DNA of 64,000 nucleotides from Lithodes maja (lineage: Eukaryota > Arthropoda > Malacostraca > Decapoda > Lithodidae). How positions within the stretch are numbered: position 1 is the stretch's first letter; each line of letters starts with the position of its first letter. The stretch covers positions 44,709 to 108,708 of the forward strand of contig JBAKBP010006595.1 of the NCBI GenBank assembly GCA_037953745.1. The letters run 5' to 3'. The notes beneath the pieces are model-generated. The model did no database searches. It worked only from the letters and a program-made list of their open reading frames with translations, and was not told the DNA's origin. The translations under genes were made by a program, and so were the position numbers. Shown one piece after another: positions 40,806-51,175 of the stretch.

Positions 40806-42265
40806 TCACTATTTCCTCTAGTTTCCGTTTTTTGCTTGGATTATCGATTTTTTGTTTTTATTTCTAGTCAGTTTTTCAGTTGCTGATACGTACTTAGATA
40901 TATTAAACTTTTTATTATATATCTATATATTTCTGCATTTGTTCATATATATATATACCGGTATATATTTTTTTAAATAGCTTAGTATGGTTTATAACAT
41001 CAGTTTTTTCCACATTGTAATTTTTCGTGATCATTGTACCGGTACTTGTCAATTGAATTGTACAGTACATACAACAATATTGAATTTTGTATAAAATAAC
41101 ACACACACGCACACACACACACACTCACACACACACTAAGGCCAAAGCAGTTAGGTCCATCGGAGAACTTATGTTTTTTACTGAATTGTATTGAATATAG
41201 ACCTATAATCCCTCAAAGTTTCCCAGTTTTCCAGATTCATGACATGTCATGAATGAATATAAGAATGATGAGACAAAGCAATATATTTGATCACATTAAT
41301 TAATACCTCGAAGCAAGGAAGAGGAAGTAGTGGGGGTGAGGAAGGGAGTTGGAGGAGGATATACAGGCGTCGGGGCTTGCCAACATATGTGTGTTGTATC
41401 GTTTAGAGTCTTTTTGCAGAGTAAGACGGACAGAAAAACAACTCAATTTCTATACATAACCCCTATACATAACCATGCTATAGTTCCTGCTTCCTATATA
41501 AAAGGCAATTTCCAATTGTCTTCCCTTTCAGTTATTATTTATTTATTTATATATTCGTGTTACAAAATAAAGACGATTGGAATAAGGTTAAGGGAAGAGA
41601 AAGGGTGCTGAACAATATTTAGTTTAATTCTAGTAAAAGCAGAGGACAATACACTTTAGAAATAAATTATTGAAAGTTCAAGGAATAATTATATATACAG
41701 TACATGCAGGAGAGTTTATTATCTCCATTTTGGTTGTTTATAGATTTTTACATGAATAGGCCTACATGTGACTGTTCTTGTAACTGCAGTGTTGCATTGC
41801 GATCCGAGCGCTGGTGAACTTTATATAAACTCTCATATTTTCAGAAATAGAAAGCCTAATGATTAGTATTATATTATTTTATCATACTTATTCTTATTAT
41901 AATGATTATTCTTATTATTATAATCGTTACTATTACTACTATTCACACGAGCTTTGTTTTAGTACTTTTATCAGCATTACATTTATGAGGCTACCAAACA
42001 CACACAACCGTATTATTGTTCAGACCTACTGTACTCTCTTTCTCCACTAACCGCCTCACAACCTAATTTGCTTGTTTTTCTCCCTCGTTGTGTTGATATA
42101 CATAGTGTTACTTAAGGAATAAGGAAGGTAAACAATAGGTTGTTCCCCCACTGCCAATCACTAGAAACATAAGCAGAAAGATGTATACAGTTAGACAAAA
42201 ATAATTTGAGGAAACTGAATTAAATACAACTAACGCATGACTATATTCAGGAATAGGCGTTCCTA

Positions 42266-42305
<40 letters not shown>
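39517..42305. other. Gene-free tract with microsatellites
   Basis: No gene or element recognised in about 2.8 kb. Simple repeats: poly(G) 39727-39740, (TA)n 40740-40798, (CA)n about 41100-41137, ATT-type repeats 41870-41940, (TA)n 42270-42305. Confidence 0.6.
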
Positions 42306-42308
<3 letters not shown>

Positions 42309-42447
42309 TCTAATCTCTCAATGGGGATCGAACCGTCGACCATCAGGACGATAGCCGACGCTTTAATCAATTACACCACTATTAGCAAAGATAGCGTCGG
42401 GTATCGTCCTGATGGTTCACGGTTCGATCCCCACAGAGATTAGAAAC
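42306..42447. repeat. Inverted pair of tRNA-like SINE heads (foldback)
   Basis: Arm 42306-42362 and arm 42393-42447 are inverted copies of ~55 bases. Each holds a B box (GGTTCGATCCCC), and the loop holds an A-box-like TGGTGTAATTGATTAAAGC on the minus strand. Both sides are bordered by TA microsatellites. Confidence 0.8.
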
Positions 42448-42517
42448 ATTTAGTGGCTCGCGTGTATTTGTGATATATTCTCAATATATATATATATATA
42501 TATATAGGCTAGATAGA

Positions 42518-42551
<34 letters not shown>

Positions 42552-42557
42552 TATATA

Positions 42558-43603
42558 AAGGAGTGCAAAGGAGTACAACGGAAATAAAGCAACAACAGAT
42601 CTAGTGACCCTTCTAGGCTGCTTGTACTCCAAAACACTGAGGATCAAGTGTCCAAACAGTGGTTTAGAGAGGGTAAGGGAACATTGGAAAGGGAACTACT
42701 GCCCTGGAACTAATGTCCGTGGCAGGATTAGGAAGTTAGTAGGGGACAGATGGGTTAGTAACTGAGGGGGGGATAAAATAAAGTTATTCATTTACAAACG
42801 CAGTCAGTCGCGGGTTTGATGCGAGACATTTGTCTAGGCAGAGTTTAAATGAATCAACGGTGCTGCAGTCTATAACGTCTCGGGGAAGCCCATTCCACAA
42901 GTTGACAACTCGATTGAAGAAGAAATTCTTAGATTCGTGCGAGTTAAAAGATTTACCAATAATTTTGCAACCGTTTCCCCGCGTGTAATTAGAATGGTCG
43001 ATAGTGAAGTACTTACTACAGTTCATATTGTCGATGCCTTTGATGATTTTGAACACTTGAATTAAGTCAACCTCTTAATCTGCGCTGGGTTAAAGGAAAT
43101 AGATATAATTCTCTAAGACGCTCTTCGTATGGTTTGTTCTTTAGACTAGGTATAATTTTGGTAACTCTACGTTGAACTCGTTCTAGCTTGTTTATATCTT
43201 TTTGGTAATAAGGGCACCAGGATTAAACGCAGTATTCCAGACGAGGGCGGACTAAGGAATTGTAAAGGGTTAGGATAACTTCTTTGGATTTATGCTCAAA
43301 TGACCTGCCTATAAAACCAATTATTTTGTTTGCCTTCTAACAACTTCTGAACATTGTTGACTCGGTTTTAGGTTACTCGATATTGTTACTCCCAGATCGG
43401 TTTCTCTGTTTACATTCTTAAGCTGAGTGCCATTCATCGAATAGTTTGCTTTCTCATTGAGGTATCCGATATGTAGTACTTTACATTTATCCGCATTGAA
43501 ACTCATTTGCCAAATTTGGGCCCAACATGACAATTTATCTAGATTGTGTTGCATATCGTCAACTTGTTCTTTTGAGAGTACGCTATTTGCAATTTTTGTA
43601 TCG
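42558..43603 (-). pseudogene. CR1-like LINE, RT C-terminal part and 3' UTR
   Basis: Minus-strand copy of the 3' third of the LINE at 59432-64000. Starts in the RT just after the FADD motif (DTKIANS region), includes the SCWAQIWQMSFNADKC block (43321-43554) and the C-terminal block ending at 42784. A frameshift near 43330-43370 and another near 43060 separate the frames. The 3' UTR runs on to about 42558, where TA repeats begin. This copy shows the 3' UTR that the full-length copy loses at the window edge. Confidence 0.88.
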
Positions 43604-43654
43604 TCATTTTTGTAGTCTTTTGATGGATAAACGGTTTGTTGAATTGGGGTTTAT

Positions 43655-43865
43655 GTATTTATGAATGTACTATGACCATGTTTTAGTTGCTAATTCTACT
43701 AAATATCAATGTCTACAGCTCCAACTTCCTTATAGAACGAAACTCGCAAGTGGTCAATTGAGATTTCTATTACAAGACTGTGGAGAAAACAATAGTCAAA
43801 GGCTATAAGGAAGTTGGAGCCGTATACATTGATATACAACAGAACATACAATAATAATGTAGGTT
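43655..43865. mobile_element. MITE of the AATTGACCACTT family, rearranged
   Basis: Contains both the CTCCAACTTCCTTATAG...GCAAGTGGTCAATTGA end and the GGCTATAAGGAAGTTGGAGC end of the 20452-20678 family, but in outward rather than inward order, suggesting two partial copies end to end. Confidence 0.5.
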
Positions 43866-43897
43866 TTTGATGGAAAGCAAATAAGACTAATTTGGTT

Positions 43898-44190
43898 GTT
43901 GTTGTTGTTGTTCCCTAAGCTGCCTGGCCGAACAGCCCCGAGTCCCTGAGGAAGGCCATGGCCACGATCGGGCTTTCCCACAGAGCTCTCATTGAGTGTA
44001 GATTGTGTTGTTGGCGTAAGTGGTTGTGTGAAATGCAGTCTTCTATTATGTGTTTAATGGTATGGAGTGCTGTGTTACATCCCGGGCAGGCGTCGACAAC
44101 GGAGTCATCCAGTCTCTTCTGATAGCTCAGAAGAGCTGGATGGTGTCCGCATCTCAGCCTGGCTAATTTGGTTTTAGGCATTTGTAAATG
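43898..44190 (-). pseudogene. RT C-terminus of an I/Nimb-like LINE
   Basis: Minus-strand frame with LARLRCGHHPALLSY, a zinc-like CPGCNTALHTIKHIIEDC cluster and AFLRDSGLF near the end, followed by an (AAC)n tail (GTT repeats at 43898-43913). This order is typical of the C-terminal tail of I/Jockey-type RTs that end in microsatellite tails. Only about 90 residues remain. Same family as 36149-36370. Confidence 0.75.
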
Positions 44191-44396
44191 TACTACGACC
44201 GTATTATAGTTGGTAATTCTGCTAAATACCAATACCTATATCTCTAACTTCCTTAACCCTCTCAGTGCCGGTGCCGTCCTTTTAACTTTGTTCTGGCATC
44301 TAATATACGATTTTTATATATAGCTAGAATTAAAAAAAAAAAAAAAAAACATCGCCGGTACAAAAGGGGGTTAAGCCTGAAACTTGCAAGTGGTCA
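44178..44396. mobile_element. AATTGACCACTT-family MITE interrupted by a mini TTAA element
   Basis: Right-end sequence of the family (TTTAGGCATTTGTAAATGTA ... GCAAGTGGTCAATT) is split inside CTAACTTCC-TTAA by a 118-base insert (next entry). Confidence 0.65.
44253..44374. mobile_element. Mini MITE, TTAACCCTCTCAGTGCCGG family
   Basis: TTAA at 44253-44256 and 44371-44374; inverted ends around GCCGGTGCCG and CGCCGGTACA with a poly(A) run inside. Its host repeat continues on both sides. Confidence 0.7.
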
Positions 44397-44484
44397 ATTC
44401 TAGACAACAAGCAAAGTTCATATCAGTCAGTTTTCTCAATTAGGCCTACAGCAAATGTCAAGAGCTCTCGTCTGGTGGGAGAGG

Positions 44485-44863
44485 TTAAGGGGAGATGGGT
44501 GGTTTATCTGGTCCCCCTTCTTCCTCTTGTTTAGCCCTATTAGTTTTCATATTTTAAGAAGTTTCGTTCATTAGTTTGTCGATTTTAAAACCTTTCGTCC
44601 CATTTCTATATCAATATCAAGACCTTTCGTGCCACTTAGGTGTCGATTATTTCCTGGCGAGCGATAGCGAGCCTGTTATTTTAGGAGAAACCGGCCTTTG
44701 GCCGGGACTTTTTCTACCGAAAAATGTACAAAATTATCTTGACACCCCGGGGGTCTATATAGTTTTTTTTTTATTAAAGTTTGATGGAGGTCTAGCGAGG
44801 AAAGTAATAAATAAATAGATAATTAAATATATATACACCAACAAATTGGCACTATCCCCTTAA
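44485..44863 (+). mobile_element. Family 1 MITE copy
   Basis: TTAA at 44485-44488 and 44860-44863; ends TTAAGGGGAGATGGG and ACTATCCCCTTAA. All core blocks present. Confidence 0.82.
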
Positions 44864-44924
44864 ATAAATGGAGGGTACACCAGGGAAATGACTGCACACA
44901 CACTGAAACTTTACTATCATTAGT

Positions 44925-45630
44925 AATTATTAAGCCAGCATACTTTAAGTCAAGAATAACGTCAGGACTGGAGCCTCTCTGCGAAAACTTAAGTCCCTTG
45001 ATGAACACCCCGAGAAGGAACAGTAGGACAGTAATAGAAACAGCCAGAAACGGCTAAGGTTAGGTAAAGGATGTCAAACCTCACTCTGGATAGGACCAGC
45101 CCCCCTCAAGTATAATAATAAGATTAATATACAAACACTTAGTATATATTGTATGAGGTTGGGGTCTGGGCAGGCATATTTTATTCTGAAAAATATTGGA
45201 AAGGCGTTATTATGTATAATTATAACAAAAATACAAACATTTGCAGATTCTCTTCACCTCAATTACTTCAAAATTTATTAGAGGTTACATCTCACAGGCA
45301 ATTAAAATAATAAAAAATTTACTCTTCACTGGGTAACCATGTACAATTCTATGAAAATTATATATATATACCCAATTACTGCGGTAATAAATTTATTATT
45401 TAGTGGGAACCAAGGTTTATGTTGAGAGGTCAGTCAGTCGACAGGTGAGTTTACGCTCACTGCGCATGACGTCAGCTGTACCACTATACCAAGAGGCGCC
45501 ATGTAGCCGCCACATAACTCACTCTCTCTCTCTCTCTCTCCCCCCTAAGTTGTTTACATATTTGGCATTGGCAGGCATTATTTGTACATATATAATATAT
45601 GCAGTATTTGTACATCTTATAGGGGAGTAC
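44925..45630. other. Dispersed-repeat copy, then gene-free tract
   Basis: 44925-45002 is a copy of the CAAGGGACTGGG...AATAATCC repeat (GTCAGGACTGGAGCCTC). The remainder shows nothing beyond a short CT run at 45521-45540. Confidence 0.5.
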
Positions 45631-46450
45631 TTAACCCACAGAACCCCAGCGACGCAAACAGTGCGTCGGCAATCTTTGTAACGCTAAACCCCAGCGACGC
45701 ATACGTATGCGTCACTGTTAATTACTCCGGTCCTATGGCACCTAGAGGGCTCAGACTTGTATGGGAACTGTGTAAGTATCCCAAACAACAATGCCGATGG
45801 TTGAATCCTGTTTTTGGGTGTTTTTGCCTACACATTTCCCCTCTTGTAAATCCGACTTTCGGGCGCACCGTAGGACCCCTTAACCCTTAAAGAGCAGCGC
45901 TCGACTTAAGTCATGCACCAATTTGCAGCAAGTTAGGAGCATTATTAATGCTTTTATAGGGTTAAAATTGAGTGCAAATGGCCGGGAGAGCAGCAGGCCA
46001 CACGTCTGACACCCAGGGCTTACCGCCACCCACCGACTCACGCTCCCTCTGTTTTTGAGAGGCCGGCAGTGCTACTAGTAGTGAGCGTAGTGGGAAAAAA
46101 TATGCCGCTATACGCTAAACTCCCATGTTGGTGGCACCACTGCATGAGAACCACGAGTGCTACGTAGCTCGTTCTGGTCTCATTTTGAAGCTTTTAGCGC
46201 CTAGTTTTTTGCTGAATACATTTCTTTTCATGCAGATACTTGATTGATCATTCAAGAGGGCCTGAATATGCCCAAAATAGCCCAAAACACCCCGCTAGAC
46301 AAGGGTTAATGACCTAAGGGATCGGTTTTTGGTGGGTTTTCCTTCATTCCTAACCCTTTCCTAGTGTTTTCAGGATTGTTTTTTTATTAAAAAACCTGGC
46401 AGTCCTGGGTGGTACATTTATTATAAACTAGCTGGGGCTCAGTGGGTTAA
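45631..46450. mobile_element. TTAACCCACWGARCCCCAGC MITE hosting a second MITE
   Basis: TTAA at 45631-45634 and 46447-46450. Ends TTAACCCACAGAACCCCAGC and GCTGGGGCTCAGTGGGTTAA are inverted repeats. Near the left end are two CCCCAGCGACGCA units. An independent TTAA element (45880-46309) is nested inside. Confidence 0.8.
45880..46309. mobile_element. Nested TTAACCCTTAAAGAGC MITE
   Basis: TTAA at 45880-45883 and 46306-46309. Ends TTAACCCTTAAAGAGCAGCG and CCCGCTAGACAAGGGTTAA resemble family 3 (47898, 50695, 56863, 61395), but the interior differs. Confidence 0.78.
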
Positions 46451-47510
46451 AATACATATATAAAAATTAATTTTATTTTAGTTCGCTTGGTTATCTTTAT
46501 TCCCTATCAGTAGAAGCCCCAATGCTCATGAAAATAATATCAGTTTAGTCTTTCAGCATTGGAAACAAATTCTAGTGAAATATCATAGTTTAGCAGATAG
46601 TATAAGACTCTTTTTTTTGTCAGTATGTCACTATCGACCATCATAAGAAAGACAATATGATTTATACAAGTTATTCACGGCTATTTTCTCCATACTATTA
46701 TTTGCTAATTTTCACAAATTTTCTATTTCACTTCTGCAAGTCTTGCTTTTTTTCTTGTTTATCTTAATACTAATATTTATCTTTTTAATTCTAAAAAATA
46801 CAGATATTTTGGCAAAGAAGCATATGACATCAGTCGGTAGATCAACTCCAACACTTTCTATTTTCAACACAATTATGTTAAAACATTCTTTGCCCTCTTT
46901 AAGACTGTCCCCATGTACAGTCTTAAATACTTCTCTCATTGTGTTAAGTGAGGATAAAAAGACTCTGAGGGAGCATTCAGTTCACCTCTGTTTAATTCTT
47001 CAGTCCAGGTCTTGTTCATGGACTTGCATTCAGTAGCTTTCTGGCCTAAATGAGGGTATTTCACACAAAACTTCCTTACAATACAACCACCAATGTACCG
47101 CAGAGAGTTTTCTTCTATTACTAAATCAATTGATGTACCTCCATGTTCGCTAGGGTTCATACACTTTTCCTGGTATTTATCAGTCTCATCACTTGGTGTA
47201 ATTTTCTACCTCATACCCGTCATCCAAGTCTTTGAAACAGTTACTGCCAAATCTCTTTCACTGAAAGGTGTAGCTTTATTTTTTGGTGTGCTCATGCAAA
47301 CATTATTTGTTAAGCAGTAAAAAATTATCAGTACTTGTGTTAGGTTTCTCAGAAATGAGTGCAACATCTTTTCCTAGGAGTAACTTCTTTAGCCTGAATT
47401 CAATACTCACAACATTTGGATGGTCACAGGTTCCATGCATTTGCTTTATGCACCCAAATATATATTCCAGGCAATCTTGATTTAAATTTCTAGTTAAAAT
47501 GTATTCAACA

Positions 47511-48482
47511 TTAACCCTTCCGACCCGGGCTGCCTTACAAAAGGACAGTGTCAGGTACCCGGGCGATCTGGCCGAAAAACGTCTAGGCCTAGGCTACCGT
47601 ATCTTTGTTATTTTAACTGCTAGAAATTTCCCACTCATCCCTAAACGTAGTGCGGTTTCCAATCTGTAGACTGGCATTGAGTAGAGCTCTGTAAGTCAAC
47701 TGGTTCAGTTGTAATGAAGATTTCCGTGGAGCGAATTTTTCCGCGATGTTGACAATATCGGAGCTTTTCAGACACTAATTTAGTCATATCATACAACAAC
47801 AACATTGATCCGACGTCTCCTGCTTGTTTTCGGAGGTGCGGTGACGCAATGACCAGCTCTGTTTACATGCGTCAGACACACAGCGTTCAGACCAAGCTTA
47901 ACACCTTATTAGCGGGCTAGCGGTTTATTTATATGTACCGCCGAGCGGGGTGTTTTTAGCCAAAATAGGGCTGTTTACGTGATAATTTTCATGCCTAAAT
48001 AAGACCCAGAGCGTAAAAAAAGTATCTATCCCTGAAAGGGCATAAACAGAGCTTTCCAATGACACCATAACGATCCTTTTATGACGGCTAGTTTTCTTGC
48101 AACAACCGCGCAACACCAGTGCAAAAAGCATGTAATTCGGTACTTTCCCCATACAATTCAGTATGTAGCGAGTGAGAGAGGGAGGGAGGAGGTGGGATTT
48201 GTGTCAGTAGGTTCGCCGCCGTGGCCTGGAGCAGTCATACGCTCGCTACTCTCCTGCCACCACTTGTCTCTCTCTCTCAGCAACATTACGTGCTGAAATT
48301 GCCACACGACCTATGTCGCGCGCCGCCAGATAGTCCAGATTTATTATACTCGACTTATGTTGCGTGCCGATAGTTAGGGGTTAATAGGTTTTCAATCTGT
48401 TAGGCCTGTTATAAGGACACCCGGGTACCGGCCCATCTGCCGCGGTGTCCTTATAAAAGGACAGCCGGGCTGGAAGGGTTAA
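47511..48482. mobile_element. TTAACCCTTCCRRCCCGG MITE hosting a family 3 MITE
   Basis: TTAA at 47511-47514 and 48479-48482. Ends TTAACCCTTCCGACCCGGGC and CAGCCGGGCTGGAAGGGTTAA, extended by AAAAGGACAG / TACCCGGG blocks. Sits in the transposase relic; carries 47898-48384 inside. Confidence 0.82.
47898..48384. mobile_element. Family 3 MITE copy (nested)
   Basis: TTAA at 47898-47901 and 48381-48384. Shares the family interior: GGGGTGTTTTTAGCCAAAAT, AATAAGACCCAGAGCGTAAA, CCCTGAAAGGGCATAAACAG, CATACGCTCGCTACTCTCCT. Other copies: 50695, 56863 and 61395. Confidence 0.85.
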
Positions 48483-48558
48483 CAAAATTCTGAAGCATAT
48501 TGTGCAACCCTATCGGTAAATGAGAAGATAAGATAACACCTTTCTGAAATATATACAT

Positions 48559-48642
48559 CCCTTAATGCATTCGCCTCCTTACTTTCATCGTTGTCATCAC
48601 TTCACATACACAATTAATAATAATAATAATCTATCTATCTAT
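48559..48642. other. Junction of transposase relic and RTE 3' tail
   Basis: Includes an (AAT)n and (ATCT)n stretch (48618-48642) that reads on the minus strand as the short tandem-repeat tail typical of RTE elements. Confidence 0.55.
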
Positions 48643-50694
48643 TGCCTGATGCCGTGATCCCCGAAGGGGTGGCCACGAACGAACCGCCCCCATGCACCTC
48701 TGTCCCCAGTCAGTCGATGCCCCTCCCCCCAACCAGCACCGCCTTCGTTCATATACTTCCTCACTCCATCCTTCCAACTCTTTTTCGGTCTACCTCTCCC
48801 TCTCTGTCCCTCCACCTCGCTCTCGTACACCCTCTTAGTCATTCTCTCGCTTTCCATACGTTCCATATGGCCGAACCATCTCAAGTCATTCCTTTTCACA
48901 CTTTCCAGCACATCTACCTCCACACCACACCTCCTCCTTACTTCCTCATTAGTCTGTCTATCCCTCCATGTAACTCCGCATGCACTTCTTAAGTAATTAA
49001 TTTCCACTGCTCTCACTCTTGGTCTGAGTCTCTCAACCAACGTCCATGCTTCGCTTCCGTAAGTCAGTGTCGGGATTACCACACTGTCATGAAGGACTTC
49101 TTCACTTCCATACTGACCACCCTATTTCTTGTTACTGCTTTCAGCGTTCCTACAACCCTCTTCCCCTGGTGTACCCTCTCCCACACTTCTTCATCCATAG
49201 TCCCATCTTTACTCAACACGCTGCCCAGATACTTAAAAGAGTTGACGATCTCCATAGCCTGACCGTTCAGCTTAACCTCACACTCTGTGACTTCACCCCT
49301 TTCGAAGACCATAACCTTGCTCTTCCCCGCATTCACCTTCAAATTCCGTTTTTCGCACACTGTTCCAAACTCATTTACCAGACCCTGCAACTCTCATTCA
49401 TTATCACTCATCAGAACTGTATCATCCGCAAACAGCAGTATAGGTAGCTTCCACTCAATTCCCTCCCTTTTCAGCGATACACCAACATCCACTGCTCTTG
49501 ATAGTATTTCTTTCATGACTCCATCCATATATACAGTAAACAACCACGGGGACATCACACACCCCTGTTTCAAACCAACATTCAGGTCAAAGAACTCGCT
49601 CTGCTCACTCTCCACACGTACTGACGCCTTTGCACCCTCATACATGCTCTTCACTGCTTTCAGCAACTTGCCATCTACTCTGTATATTCTAAGTACTTTC
49701 CACAAACCTTCTCTATCCACTCTTTCATAGGCCTTCTCCAAGTCCATAAAGGCAACATACACCTTTTGTTTCTTCTCCAGATATTTCTCCACAACACAAT
49801 TCAGGGTAAAAATCTGATCTACACATCCTCTTCCCTTCCTAAAACCTCCCTGCTCATCGCCTATCCATTTCTCCGATCTCACTCTCACTCTCTCAATCAC
49901 TACCCTACTGTATACCCTCCCTACTACGCTTAGAAGACATATTCCTCGGTAGTTACCACACACTCCTCTTTTCCCTTTGCCCTTATATAGGGGGACTATT
50001 ATGCCAGTCTTCCAGTCATCGGGTGCACTCCCCTTCTCCCATGCTAGTTTGCACATTTTTCATACCCATTCGATCACTATCTCACCACCATACCTCAACA
50101 TTTCCCCACACACTCCATCTGTTCCTGGTGCTTTCCCCAACTTCACTCTTTTTCATGGCTTCACACACTTCTGACCTCCTGATCCCCACCTCCTCCTCCA
50201 CTACTTCTCTTCTTCTCCCTCTCATACCATATCCAGCTATGTTTGCTGGCTCTTCATTCCTTACATTTAGCAACTCATTGAAGTACTCCCTCCATCTTTC
50301 GACTCTCTCTTGCTTCTCGGCTAGCATTCTCCCATTCTTATCTTTCACACCCTTACTGTTTCCCTGGCTACCTTCCCTAACTTTCTTGACTTCTTTCCAA
50401 AACAGTTTCTTACTCTCCCTCCATTTTACACTCTGATTCCTTCCAAATTCCTCATCTACTCTTCTCTTACTTTCCTTCACTACTCTCGTCACCAACCTCT
50501 TACTCTCCACGTACCTCGCTCGTTTCTGTCTCTCGAAACTTTCATTCCCTCTACTACCCAACCACTCTCTATATGCTTTCTTCTTTTCTTCCACAGCTAT
50601 TCTTACCTCTTCTGTCCACCATGCTGTACCTTTCACTCCCCTCCCTCTTCTCCTCACTCCACACACCTCCTCACATGCTGCACAAATCTCATCC
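48643..50694 (-). pseudogene. Reverse transcriptase domain of the RTE-like LINE
   Basis: Continues directly from the endonuclease after the MITE. 50666-50082: basic linker with TAWWTEEVRIAVEEKKKAY. 50056-49394: RT core with IIVPLYKGKGKRGVCGNYRG, GGFRKGRGCVDQ, VAFMDLEKAYERVDREGLW, GLKQGCVMSPWLFTVYMDGV and the catalytic FADD at about 49412. 49390-49076: KRNLKVNAGKSKVMVFERG and FKYLGSVLSKDGTMDEEV. 49082-48643: LTYGSEAWTLVERLRPRVRA, DLRWFGHMERM, RGRGRPKKSWKDG. Frames change near 50070, 49392 and 49080. All main RT motifs are present, so decay is recent to moderate. Assigned to RTE by endonuclease and C-terminal motifs, without a tree. Confidence 0.85.
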
Positions 50695-51175
50695 TTAACA
50701 CCTTAAGAGCGGGTGGTGGAGTATATTTCACTGTGCTGCCCAGCGTTTTTTTTTTTCTCCATAAATGGGGTTGTTTCCGTGCTCTTTTTTATGCATAAAC
50801 AAGACCCAGAGCGTAATACAAGTATGTATCCCTGAAAGGGCATAAATTGAGCTTTCCAATGAAACCCAAACCATCCTTCTACGATCACTGGTTGTCTTGC
50901 AACGATCGTGCAACCGAAGGGCAAAATCGCTAAAATATGGTAATTTCTTTATATAATTACGAATGTAGCGAGGGAGGATGTAAGTGGAGTAAATCTCAGT
51001 AGGTCCACGGCGGCCGTGGCGAGCGGTCATGAGGTAACCCAGGCTCCTCCCGTCGCTCGTCTCTCTCTCAGAGCCAATATTGCGCCAAAATTGCACACAG
51101 ACTTAAGTCGGGCCCTGCCACATAGTCCACATTTTCGATTCGGACTTAAGTCGGGCCCCGATAGACAAGGGTTAA
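50695..51175. mobile_element. Family 3 MITE copy inside the RTE-like LINE
   Basis: TTAA at 50695-50698 and 51172-51175. Ends TTAACACCTTAAGAGCGGG and CGATAGACAAGGGTTAA. Its interior is the most diverged of the four copies. Removal plus one TTAA rejoins the LINE frame (EVFKDEI) exactly. Confidence 0.87.

Larger units (their letters stand above)
46712..48558 (-). pseudogene. P-element/THAP9-like transposase C-terminal relic, split by MITEs
   Basis: Minus strand. Part 1 (48558-48483) reads FQKGVILSSHLPIGLHNMLQ; part 2 (47510 down) continues in phase with VEYILTRNLNQDCLEYIFGC and DHPNVVSIEFRLKKLLLGK. These match the LNQD...E..F and DHP...F..R..LLGK signature of the C-terminal region of P-type transposases. 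Further on, frames around 47296, 47160 and 46939 give ENSLRYIGGCIVRKF and later pieces, interrupted by stops (near 47330 and 47210) and shifts. The N-terminal THAP and catalytic parts are not found. The gap 47511-48482 is a TTAA element whose removal restores the phase. A dead cut-and-paste transposase fragment. Confidence 0.72.

Noticed and set aside
50023..50436. Ser/Leu/Pro-rich plus-strand frame
   Set aside because: Antisense of the RTE linker and RT region.
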